Assembly: GCF_014648655.1 (NCBI RefSeq) | Contig: NZ_BMRN01000013.1 | Span: forward strand, 124,001-188,000 | Length of the DNA: 64,000 bases | Direction of reading: 5' to 3' | Source of the DNA: Streptomyces atratus | GTDB lineage: Bacteria > Actinomycetota > Actinomycetes > Streptomycetales > Streptomycetaceae | In this document: positions 24,716-32,342 of the stretch, one piece after another | Layout of the letters: each line of letters starts with the position of its first letter | How positions within the stretch are numbered: position 1 is the stretch's first letter | The notes under the pieces: model-generated | What the model was told of the DNA's origin: nothing | Databases searched by the model: none | Seen by the model: only the letters and a program-made list of their open reading frames with translations | Program-made: the position numbers and the translations under genes

Positions 24716-25371
24716 GTGATTTCGCGCAGACTGTTACTGATGGGCGCCGCCGCCACCGCGACCGCCCTCACCTACCCGGTCTGGGGCAGCGCCCTGAGCC
24801 CGAGCGAGTCCGCCGCCCCCGCAACCTGTGAACTGGCCTTGGAGAACCGCTCGTTGCCGGGCAGGGTCAACGCCTATGTCACCGGCCACGAGCAGGGCAC
24901 CGACCGCTGGGTGCTGCTGCGGGCCGACGGCAGCGTCTACCGCCCCGACTCCCCCGCCGCACCGCAGACCCCGCTGCCCGTCGACTGCGCCATCCCGCTG
25001 AACGCGGCGGGCGGCGGACCGGTGGTGCTCACCCTCCCCCAGATGTACGGCGCCCGCGTCTACTTCGTCCGCGACGACACGCTCACGTTCTATCTCAACC
25101 CCGGCCCCGCGCTGGTCGAGCCGGCGTTCGCGACATCCACCGACGCCAGCTACGGCCACACCTGGTCCTTCTGCGAGTTCACCTTCTGGTCACCGCACTG
25201 CCGATCGACCTGACCCTGACCGGCGACGAGACGCACACCATGGCGCGACTCCCGGACGGCGCGGTGCAGCGGATCACGGACGGCCTCACCACCCAGGCCC
25301 ATGACGGACCAGATGGGCCCCCACTGGTCGTCGGGCACGGCATCGCGGTTTGGCCACGCCTTTCCCTCTGA
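24716..25371 (+). pseudogene. Broken GH64 beta-1,3-glucanase gene
   Basis: The intact gene would make a secreted laminarin-degrading GH64 enzyme. From GTG 24716 (GGGAG 8 nt upstream) there is a signal (ISRRLLLMGAAATATALTYPVWG) and typical GH64 sequence to YGHTWSFCEFTF. There the frame breaks and stops at 25213. A different frame carries the continuation LVTALPIDLTLTGDETHTMARLPDGAVQ... and ends at 25371. Compared with the family as I remember it, a short segment around the ISYVDF motif is deleted, which removes one catalytic Asp and shifts the frame. The C-terminal half of the enzyme is also missing. No function is expected. Confidence 0.75.
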
Positions 25372-25501
25372 TCTGATCCGCAGGGCACGGCTCGCCCCCA
25401 GGGCACCGCTCAGGCTTCGGGCGGCCTGTTCAACAGGTGAGGGCCGGAGGCCAGACCATTGCGCAGCCTCTCTTCACCAAACGCAGGAACAAGAAGGGCG
25501 A

Positions 25502-25939
25502 TTACCAAACTTCTGGCTCCTGCCATTGGACACACATCGGACGTCGCCCACCGGAGGAGAGGAATTCCTTTGTGGCCTGTCGCACCAGAGCAAGCGGGAC
25601 TTCTGCGGTGGCGGGAAACTCAGTCGGATTCCCTGCCACATGGTAAACAACCGTCGATCCGTTGCTCCCCGAAGAGCCCAACGAGACATAGTTCTTCTCG
25701 TCCATGAAGCTCAGAACTCCCACCTGCCGCTCCCCGTCGGCGCCAACCATGAACTCGTGATCCGGAAATCCTGACGGCAGAGACTCACGCTCCGCACTGT
25801 GCAGAACAGCCAGGTTCGCGAATTCGAGGCCCGTGGCGAGGGCGTCGATCAGCGCATCGACATCCTGAGGAGTCCGGACTACCGACGGCTCGTCTGCGTG
25901 CTGTTCGCGGTAGTACGCGTGAACCCTGCTGTGCGTCAC
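25502..25939 (-). CDS. Imm1-family immunity protein, orphan
   Basis: 145-residue protein resembling the Imm1 immunity family of polymorphic-toxin systems. Typical sequence is DVDALIDALATGLEFANLAVLHSAER, PDHEFMVGADGERQVGVLSFMD, the VYHVAGNPTEFPATAEVPLALVRQATKEFLSSGGRRP block and VQWQ near the end. The start is uncertain; GTG 25939 gives VTHSRVHAYYREQ and a GTG at 25978 is also in frame. No toxin gene with a recognisable Imm1-linked domain lies next to it, so it may guard against toxins of other strains or be a relic. Confidence 0.75.
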   Translation of the reverse strand: MTHSRVHAYYREQHADEPSVVRTPQDVDALIDALATGLEFANLAVLHSAERESLPSGFPDHEFMVGADGERQVGVLSFMDEKNYVSLGSSGSNGSTVVYHVAGNPTEFPATAEVPLALVRQATKEFLSSGGRRPMCVQWQEPEVW

Positions 25940-26211
25940 TTTCCCACCATCCCTGCGTGACCATGGCCGTTGGCCCACGAGCTGCAGTCACCTTGCCCGT
26001 TCGGTCGGAGCGCTGCGGCCACCCATGATCTCGCCCTCCTCGATGTCGCGGTGTCCGGCGGCGAGGCATCTTCCCAAAGAGCGGCTTCCGGCTCATTTCC
26101 CGGACCGGGAGGTATGCGCCGTCGGCTTGCCGCCAAGGCGATCACGCACCCGTGCGGGTGCCCGTCCGGTGAACAGGGCACCCGCACGAACTGACGCTCG
26201 CGGTACGGAGA

Positions 26212-26736
26212 TCAGCAGCCGCCGCAGTTGTAGTACGTCACGTCCCAGTGGTTGCCCTCGTCGGCGTAGATGTTGCCGGAACCCGCCTTGTACTGGGGGG
26301 CGCCGTCACCGCGCACGCCTATGTAGGTGAAGACGTTGTGCACGTAGTTGGTGAGGCAGGTGGACTTGCCGAAGTCGAGCTTGTACCCGTTCCAGTGCGA
26401 GTACGTGCCACCGGCGTGCCCGGTCTCGGTACCACCGGTGATGTTCAGCGCGCATCCCGTGGCGCTCTTGAGGGTCTGGGCACCCTGGGCGGTGGCCAGG
26501 TTGAGCTGGTCGAACGAAGTGCAGGTGGCCACGTTGCGGTTGGAGCAGCCGCCGGAGGACGACCAGGTGATTCCGGAGGAGCTGAACCGGGCGGTGGCCT
26601 GGGCGTGGGTGAGCTTCGTTACGGCGTGGGCCTGGGTGGCACCGCTGCCGAGAACGCCGACGCCGGGGGCGAAGAGGACGCCGAGGACGAGGGCGAGGGC
26701 GGTCAGGACAGGGCGCAGTGTCATACGGGACACCAT
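26212..26736 (-). CDS. Small secreted protein with M15-peptidase-like zinc motif
   Basis: 174-residue exported protein. A clear signal peptide (VLTALALVLGVLFAPGVGVLGSGATQAHA) follows ATG 26736, which has AGGAGGAG 6 nt upstream. The mature part has six Cys, a helical start (LTHAQATARFSSSGITW) and the sequence GHAGGTYSHWNGYKLDF. HWNGYKLD matches the HxxGxxxD spacing of D-Ala-D-Ala carboxypeptidase-type (M15) metal sites. NHWDVTYY near the C-terminus stands where M15 enzymes have a HWH element, with Asp instead of the second His. It may be a peptidoglycan peptidase variant or a non-catalytic binder; assignment is tentative. Confidence 0.6.
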   Translation of the reverse strand: MVSRMTLRPVLTALALVLGVLFAPGVGVLGSGATQAHAVTKLTHAQATARFSSSGITWSSSGGCSNRNVATCTSFDQLNLATAQGAQTLKSATGCALNITGGTETGHAGGTYSHWNGYKLDFGKSTCLTNYVHNVFTYIGVRGDGAPQYKAGSGNIYADEGNHWDVTYYNCGGC

Positions 26737-26868
26737 GGGGGACTCCTCCTGCTCATGACAAATAAGGGGCAGGGAGATAGTGCCCGAGTTCTACGCGCGT
26801 CCGCCAGAGGACAAAGGGCGCGGATGACGGCAGGCGAATCGCCCCTGCAACAATCCGCACCACTGATG

Positions 26869-26897
26869 TTGAACTTTGAACTAGATGCCGCTAGAGT
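26869..26897 (+). promoter_or_regulatory. Predicted vegetative promoter of the YceI gene
   Basis: TTGAAC (26869-26874) and TAGAGT (26892-26897) are separated by 17 bp, a good HrdB-type arrangement, 66 bp upstream of ATG 26963. Extra TTGAA elements overlap it (GTTGAACTTTGAAC and TTGAAGGTTAAACAAC), which could bind a MarR-type regulator; that part is inference. Confidence 0.6.
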
Positions 26898-26962
26898 CAT
26901 TCTCGTTGAAGGTTAAACAACAACTTCGACCGCCGCTCGATCACGTCCCCCGAGGAGGAGCC

Positions 26963-27592
26963 ATGGCTCTGTTCAACCGCAAGAACAACAACGCCCCGTC
27001 CGCCACCGCGGTCGCCACCGCCCCCGCCGTGGACCCGGCCCTGGCCGCCCTCACCGGCGAGTACACGATCGACCCGGCGCACACCAGCATCGGATTCACC
27101 GTGCGTCACGCCATGGTCACCAATGTGCGCGGCTCCTTCGGCGAGCACGAGGGCAGCCTGAAGCTCGACGGTCACAACCCCGCGAACTCCGCCGCCTCCA
27201 TCGACGTCAAGATCGCCAGCATCGACACCGGCATCGCCGACCGCGACGGCCACCTGGTCAGCGGCGACTTCTTCGACGCCGAGAAGTTCCCCCTCATGAC
27301 CTTCCGCTCCACACACGCCGAACAGCTCGGCGGCGACAACTACCGCATCACCGGCGACCTCACCATCAAGGACGTCACGCGTCCCCTCGCCATCGACCTG
27401 GAGTTCAACGGCTCCGCCACCGACGTCTACGGCAACGAGCGCGTCGGCTTCGAGGGCAGTGCGGACATCCTGCGCTCCGACTGGGGCCTGACCTGGAACG
27501 CGGCGCTGGAGACCGGCGGCGTGATGGTCAGTGACAAGGTCAAGCTCAACTTCGACATCTCCGCGATCAAGGCCGCAGCAGCGCAGGCCTGA
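26963..27592 (+). CDS. YceI-family protein
   Basis: 209-residue YceI/lipocalin-like polyisoprenoid-binding family protein. The fold signature is YTIDPAHTSIGFTVRHAMVTNVRGSF near residues 36-61, then SGDFFDAEKFPLMTFRS, ITGDLTIKDVTRPLAIDLEF and a C-terminal KLNFDISAIKA. There is no signal peptide, so this is a cytoplasmic member; an Ala/Asn-rich N-terminal extension of about 30 residues precedes the fold. ATG 26963 follows GAGGAGGAG. Family members bind isoprenoid lipids, but ligand and role in Streptomyces are not established. Confidence 0.92.
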   Translation: MALFNRKNNNAPSATAVATAPAVDPALAALTGEYTIDPAHTSIGFTVRHAMVTNVRGSFGEHEGSLKLDGHNPANSAASIDVKIASIDTGIADRDGHLVSGDFFDAEKFPLMTFRSTHAEQLGGDNYRITGDLTIKDVTRPLAIDLEFNGSATDVYGNERVGFEGSADILRSDWGLTWNAALETGGVMVSDKVKLNFDISAIKAAAAQA

Positions 27593-27625
27593 CGCCTCCC
27601 GCTGCTTCACGCCTGAACCCGAGCG

Positions 27626-27669
27626 CGCCCGCCTTCCCCCCTCCCCCGCCTGGGGCCGGAAGGCGGGCG
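27626..27669 (+). terminator. Hairpin after the YceI gene
   Basis: 10-bp perfect stem (27626-27635 with 27660-27669) about 33 nt past the stop codon. Confidence 0.65.
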
Positions 27670-27730
27670 CTCGTCGTCCGGCGGGACCGTGCACTGCCGT
27701 GGTCCGACCGGACGACCCCTTCGATGAAAT

Positions 27731-27748
27731 CGGCAAGGATACTTGCCG
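27731..27748. promoter_or_regulatory. Palindrome CGGCAAG-GATA-CTTGCCG
   Basis: Perfect 7-bp arms with a 4-bp spacer, 84 bp upstream of the papain-like gene, and a TTGACC hexamer at 27762-27767 just downstream. Likely an operator for that gene; the binding protein is unknown. Confidence 0.5.
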
Positions 27749-27831
27749 GAGCGGCAATTTCTTGACCTTGTCACGGTGTGAGGGTCTGGACTGAGGCCCC
27801 ACCCGGTCACCGACACAAGGGATCGATCCAC

Positions 27832-28764
27832 ATGCCCGGCTACATCGGCTCCGGCCCGTACTGCTTCACCAACTCCCTCGCGATGACGCTCGGCCCGAAC
27901 GCCCCTGCCCCCTCGGTCATCGAAACGCTCACCGGCTCGCCCTTCGGCGTCCAGCTGATCGCGGGCACCCTGCCGCTCTTCGACCCGTACGGCTGGGATC
28001 CGGATCTGGGCCTGGACGCCGCCATCGACCTGCTCGGCATGCGCTGCGAGCGCACCGACGGAGGGACCTCCGACGAGGCACTGGACCAGCTGCGCGCTGC
28101 CTGCGCCCACGGGCCCGTCCTGGCCGGGCCCCTGGACATGGGGCTGCTGCTCTACCATCCCGGCACCCCCGCCGCCGACGGCGGCGACCACTTCGTACAG
28201 GTCCTCGCCGTCGACGGCGACACCGTGCTGCTCCACGACCCGCACGGCCACCCGTACGCGACGCTGCCGACCGCGGACTTCGCTGCCGCCTGGGAGGCGA
28301 AGAGCGTCACGTACACCGACGCACCGTTCGTGATGCGCACCCGCTTCGCCCGGGAACGCGACGTCACGGTCGCCGAAGCGCTGCGGGATTCGCTGCCCGA
28401 CGCCCTGCGGTGGCTGGCCGGCCGCGACGACCTGGCGATGCCGCCCGGGTCGCTCGGCGGAGCGGCTGCGGTCGAGGCCCTTGCCTCACAGGTGGCCGAG
28501 GGACTCGCGCCGGGCATCCGCGCCATGATGGCCGGGTTCGGCGTACGCGTCGGCGCGCGCCGTCTCGGAGATGCGGCGGCCTGCCTGGACCTGATCGGCC
28601 TGACCGATTGCGCGGCCGTACTGAACCGGCAGTCCCGGATCCTCGGCGGTCTGCAACACCCGCTCGTCACCGGGGACGACCGGACCCTGGAGGCGGGGCT
28701 GCGTCAACTGGCTCCGATGTACGAGCAGTTGCGGACAGCACTCTCCGAGGCCGTCAGACCTTGA
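27832..28764 (+). CDS. Papain-like / BtrH-N-terminal-like protein, function unknown
   Basis: 310-residue cytoplasmic protein. Residues 1-140 have a papain-like layout: Cys11 in GPYCFTNSLAM, His120 in GGDHFVQVLAVDG and Asp136 in LLHDPHGHPYA. This resembles C39-like and BtrH-type N-terminal domains that move acyl groups or cleave peptides. The rest is helical (WLAGRDDLAMPPGSLGGAAA, LAPMYEQLRTALSEAV) with no recognised domain. ATG 27832 has AAGGGA upstream. It is monocistronic behind an 18-bp palindrome. Possible roles are a peptidase or an acyltransferase linked to a secondary metabolite; evidence does not choose. Confidence 0.65.
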   Translation: MPGYIGSGPYCFTNSLAMTLGPNAPAPSVIETLTGSPFGVQLIAGTLPLFDPYGWDPDLGLDAAIDLLGMRCERTDGGTSDEALDQLRAACAHGPVLAGPLDMGLLLYHPGTPAADGGDHFVQVLAVDGDTVLLHDPHGHPYATLPTADFAAAWEAKSVTYTDAPFVMRTRFARERDVTVAEALRDSLPDALRWLAGRDDLAMPPGSLGGAAAVEALASQVAEGLAPGIRAMMAGFGVRVGARRLGDAAACLDLIGLTDCAAVLNRQSRILGGLQHPLVTGDDRTLEAGLRQLAPMYEQLRTALSEAVRP

Positions 28765-28770
28765 GCCCGC

Positions 28771-28798
28771 GCCCCGGCGGCCACCCGTGAACCGGGGC
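28771..28798. terminator. Hairpin between papain-like gene and DUF7144-like gene
   Basis: GCCCCGG (28771-28777) pairs with CCGGGGC (28792-28798), 7 bp with 14-nt loop, just past the stop of the plus-strand gene. Confidence 0.5.
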
Positions 28799-28913
28799 AG
28801 GGGTGCGTGCCCACTCACGCGGAGCAGCACGGGAGTTGAGTCGGCTCGTCGACGGGACGCCGCCTGGCCGGCGTTCTTCGCGCGGTCTCGATCGCGGCCC
28901 GAGACGCGTGGGG

Positions 28914-29360
28914 TCAGGCCGTCAGCCCCGCGTCCGCTTCTCGGTGCATGCCCATGCACAGCGCCCAGACGGCGAGGATGTTGACGGCGATCAGCACCAA
29001 GGCCCACAAGGGGTAGTACGGCAGCCACAGGAAGTTGGCGATCGCGCCCAGGCCGGCAACGGCGACACCGAAGAACCGCGCCCACAGGGCTCCGCTGAAC
29101 ACGGCACAGCCGGCGAGGACGAGGGCGATGCCCAGAATGAGGTGGACCCAGCCCCAGCCCGTCAGGCTGAACTCGAACACGTAGTGGCGCGTCACGACGA
29201 ACACACGGTCCTTCGTGATGGCCGCGATCCCCTCGCAGATCGCCATCGCTCCGCCGAGGATCAACAGGACCGCTGCCAGGAGGGTGGTACCGGATGTCGG
29301 CGCGTGCGAGGGGCTCGGGTTCCTGTAGCTCGCTTTGGTTCCGGTGATGTCACTGGCCAT
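28914..29360 (-). CDS. Four-TM small membrane protein, DUF7144-like
   Basis: 148-residue integral membrane protein with four hydrophobic helices (LLAAVLLILGGAMAICEGIAA, WGWVHLILGIALVLAGCAVFSG, FFGVAVAGLGAIANFLWLPYY, ALVLIAVNILAVWALCM). A polar loop RVFVVTRHYVFEFSLTG lies between helices 1 and 2. It is similar in layout to the DUF7144 membrane family widespread in actinomycetes. ATG 29360 has GAGGAG 6 nt upstream. It is close behind the SpoIIE-type gene on the same strand (136 bp) but without an obvious link in function. Confidence 0.78.
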   Translation of the reverse strand: MASDITGTKASYRNPSPSHAPTSGTTLLAAVLLILGGAMAICEGIAAITKDRVFVVTRHYVFEFSLTGWGWVHLILGIALVLAGCAVFSGALWARFFGVAVAGLGAIANFLWLPYYPLWALVLIAVNILAVWALCMGMHREADAGLTA

Positions 29361-29496
29361 TTCGATCTCCTCGGGTGGTAGGGCCGTCGGTCCGGCCGAG
29401 CAATGCCGGGGCCGACGAGACCCCCGTTTCAGCGTGGCACGGCAGCCCTCCGTCGGCATTCCGGACGACGACGCTCGTAGCCTTCTGCAACGCGCT

Positions 29497-32289
29497 TCAA
29501 GCGTCCTCCTCCGTCCCCGATTCGCCGACCGTCTGCTCCGACCAGATCACCTTGCCCGTCTCGGTGTAACGGGTGCCCCAGCGTTCGGCGAACTGGGCGA
29601 CGAGGAACAGGCCCCGGCCGCCCTCGTCCGTCGTCGCCGCATAGCGCAGATGCGGTGAGGTGTTGCTGGTGTCGGACACCTCGCAGATCAGGTTGCGGTC
29701 GTACAGCAGGCGGACCTCGATCGGTCCTGTGGCGTAGCGCACCGCGTTGGTGACCAGTTCGCTCAGGATCAGCTCGGTGGTGAACGCCTCCTCGTCCAGG
29801 CCACGCTCGGAGAGCCATTGGGCGACGTTCTTGCGGACCCCGGCGACGGCCGCCGGATCGGTGGCCACGGCCCATTGCGCGACCTGGTCCGGATCGAGCG
29901 TGCGGGTGCGGGCCACCAGGATGGCGACGTCGTCGGTCGGCGGCCCGGACAGCATCGCGTCGAGCACGTCGTCGCAGGTCTGCTCCGGTGTCCGGTCGCG
30001 ACCGGCGAGAGTGGCGCGCAGCAGCTCCAGGCCGGCGTCGATGTCCCGGTCGCGGCTTTCGAGGAGACCGTCCGTGTAGAGGACCAGACGGCTCCCTTCG
30101 GGTACGTGGAACTCGGCCGCCTCGAAGGGCATGCCACCGATGCCGAGGGGCAGGCCCACCGGAACCTCGGGAACCTCGACGCTGCCGTCCGGGAGGACCA
30201 GCAGGGGCCCGGGGTGGCCTGCCCGGGCCACCGAGCAGTTCCCGGAGACCGCGTCGTAGATCGCGTACAGGCAGCCGGCTCCGGCGATCTCGGCGCCGTC
30301 GCCGGCCGCCTCGTCCTGGTCGATCCGGCTGACCAGTTCGTCGAGATGTCCGAGAAGCTCGTCGGGCGCGAAGTCCAGCGCGGAGAAGTTGTGGATGCTG
30401 GTGCGCAGCCGCCCCATGGTGGCGGCGGCGTGCAGCCCGTGTCCGACCACATCACCGACGACCAGTGCGAACCGGGCGCCGGACAGCGGGATCACGTCGA
30501 ACCAGTCGCCGCCCACCTCGGCCCGCGCCGGCAGATAGCGGTGGGCGACATCGAGGGCGTTCTGCTCGGGCAGGTCGCGAGGCAGCAGGCTGCGTTGCAG
30601 CGTCACGGCCATTTCGTGCTCGCGTGTGTACCTGCGGGCGTTGTCCACGTTGACGGCCGCCCGGGCCACCAGTTCCTCGGCGAAGGACTGGTCGTCCTCG
30701 TCGAACGGGTCGGCATTGCCCGCGCGCCAGAAGTTGGCCAGGCCCAGGATGACGCCGCGTGCGTGCAGCGGCACGGAGAGCACCGAGTGGAATCCGTAGT
30801 CCAGGATCTTCGAGGCCCGCTCGGGGTCCCAGTACCGCCATCCCAGCTGCGTGATCACCTCGGGCCCCAGTCCGACCTCGTCGATGTTCACGCGCATGGC
30901 CCGGATCCTGGAGGGAACGAATCCGACCAGTCGGCCGATCGAGTACAGGGGCTGGTCCGGGTCCGTGGCGGCGACGGCGGTACGGCGCATGTCCAGCGGG
31001 GCACTGTCCGGCGTGGTCGGTTCATCCCCGGGGAGCGCGAGATCGGCGAGGTCGACGCTCGTGACGTCGGCGAATCCGGGAGTCGCCACATCCGCCAGCT
31101 CCTGGGCCGTCCGGCTGACGTCGAGGGTGGTGCCGATCCGGGCACCGGCCTCGTAGAGGAGCAGCAGGCGTTCATGGACGAACTCCGCCTTGCCTGTGAC
31201 CTTGCGGAGCTCGGTGGTGTCCCGCAGGGTCGCCACGGTGGCGGGCGGCCCGCCACCCGCGCCCGCCGGACGGAGGTTGACGGCCAGCAGCCGGTTGCCG
31301 ACGCGCAGCACCTCGTCCGTGACGGTCCGGCCGGAGGCGAGCAGTTCCACGGTCTCCGGGGCCAGTCCGAGGTCCGTCAACGCGCGGCCCTCGGCATCCG
31401 GGGGAAGGGCGAGCAGTCTGCGGGCCTCGTCGTTGACCAGCGTCAGCCGGTGGTCGGCCCCGACGATGAGGACGGCCTCGCGGACCGCGTGCAGCACCGC
31501 GTCGTGGTGCTCGTACATCCGGGTCATCTCTACCGGTCCGAGCCCGTGTGTCTGACGGCTCAGCCGTCTGCTCAAGAGCACCGCGCCCCCCGCGGTGACC
31601 GCGAAGGCGACCACCCCGACGGCAATGCTGAACGGGATGGACCGGGCAGCCACGCTGTTCACGGACTTGTCGGTGAGCCCGACGGACACCACGCCGGCGA
31701 CCGAACCGTCGAGCCGCTTGACGGGCACCACCGAGTTGAGCGACGGCCCTTGACTGCCGGAGAAGCTCTTGGTGAAGCCGTGGCCGGCCAGTGCCTCCTT
31801 GTACGGGCCGACGAGGTGCTTGCCGATCAGCGCGGGGTCGGGGTGGGTGTAACGGATGCCCTGGGGGCCGGCCACGACGACGTAATCGACATGTGTCTGC
31901 CGACGGACCTGCTCCGCGCGTGGCTGCAGGATGGCGGTGGGATTCTTGCTGTCCAGTGCCGGCAGGATCCCGGGCGAGTGGGCGAATGTCTCGGCCACGC
32001 TCATTGTGCGCAGCCGGGCCTCCTGCAGGCTGTCGCTGCGGCCCTGCAGCACCAGCGCGACCCCGCCGCCGGCGATGAGCAGGAGTACGAGCCCGAGAAC
32101 GAAGCAGAAGACCTGGCCGGCCACGGTGCGCAGGCTGAACAGGGACAGCAGTTCGCGGCCCGGGGAGCGGTGGCTCATGTCCCGGCCGGGCGGCGCGGGG
32201 GTGGCTTGGCCCGAGCGCCCCCCATCGTGCCGATGTGGTCGCCGGACGGAGCGTCGCAGCGCCGCCCGGAATCGGCCGATACCAGACAT
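29497..32289 (-). CDS. SpoIIE-type PP2C phosphatase with Cache/PAS/GAF sensor and C-terminal ATPase
   Basis: 930-residue membrane phosphatase of the kind that controls anti-sigma-factor partner switching. TM1 near residues 57-83, extracellular CitA/DcuS-like sensor near 85-215 (VVVAGPQGIRYTHPDPALIGKHL), TM2 near 218-240. A PAS domain near 262-370 and a GAF domain near 375-550 follow. The SpoIIE PP2C domain near 570-780 has GGDWFDVIPL, VVGDVVGHGLHAA, LVLYTDGLLESRDRD and PTDDVAILV. The RsbW-like ATPase near 800-920 has ILSELVTNAVRYATGP and EGGRGLFLVAQFAERWG. Phosphatase and kinase-like domain in one chain is common in Streptomyces. Start ATG 32289 has a weak Shine-Dalgarno; Met38 is an alternative. 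Confidence 0.92.
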   Translation of the reverse strand: MSGIGRFRAALRRSVRRPHRHDGGRSGQATPAPPGRDMSHRSPGRELLSLFSLRTVAGQVFCFVLGLVLLLIAGGGVALVLQGRSDSLQEARLRTMSVAETFAHSPGILPALDSKNPTAILQPRAEQVRRQTHVDYVVVAGPQGIRYTHPDPALIGKHLVGPYKEALAGHGFTKSFSGSQGPSLNSVVPVKRLDGSVAGVVSVGLTDKSVNSVAARSIPFSIAVGVVAFAVTAGGAVLLSRRLSRQTHGLGPVEMTRMYEHHDAVLHAVREAVLIVGADHRLTLVNDEARRLLALPPDAEGRALTDLGLAPETVELLASGRTVTDEVLRVGNRLLAVNLRPAGAGGGPPATVATLRDTTELRKVTGKAEFVHERLLLLYEAGARIGTTLDVSRTAQELADVATPGFADVTSVDLADLALPGDEPTTPDSAPLDMRRTAVAATDPDQPLYSIGRLVGFVPSRIRAMRVNIDEVGLGPEVITQLGWRYWDPERASKILDYGFHSVLSVPLHARGVILGLANFWRAGNADPFDEDDQSFAEELVARAAVNVDNARRYTREHEMAVTLQRSLLPRDLPEQNALDVAHRYLPARAEVGGDWFDVIPLSGARFALVVGDVVGHGLHAAATMGRLRTSIHNFSALDFAPDELLGHLDELVSRIDQDEAAGDGAEIAGAGCLYAIYDAVSGNCSVARAGHPGPLLVLPDGSVEVPEVPVGLPLGIGGMPFEAAEFHVPEGSRLVLYTDGLLESRDRDIDAGLELLRATLAGRDRTPEQTCDDVLDAMLSGPPTDDVAILVARTRTLDPDQVAQWAVATDPAAVAGVRKNVAQWLSERGLDEEAFTTELILSELVTNAVRYATGPIEVRLLYDRNLICEVSDTSNTSPHLRYAATTDEGGRGLFLVAQFAERWGTRYTETGKVIWSEQTVGESGTEEDA

Positions 32290-32342
32290 AACTTCAGGTC
32301 TAGCATGAATCGCACCTGCCCGAGAGATAGCCGGTCAGCGGC

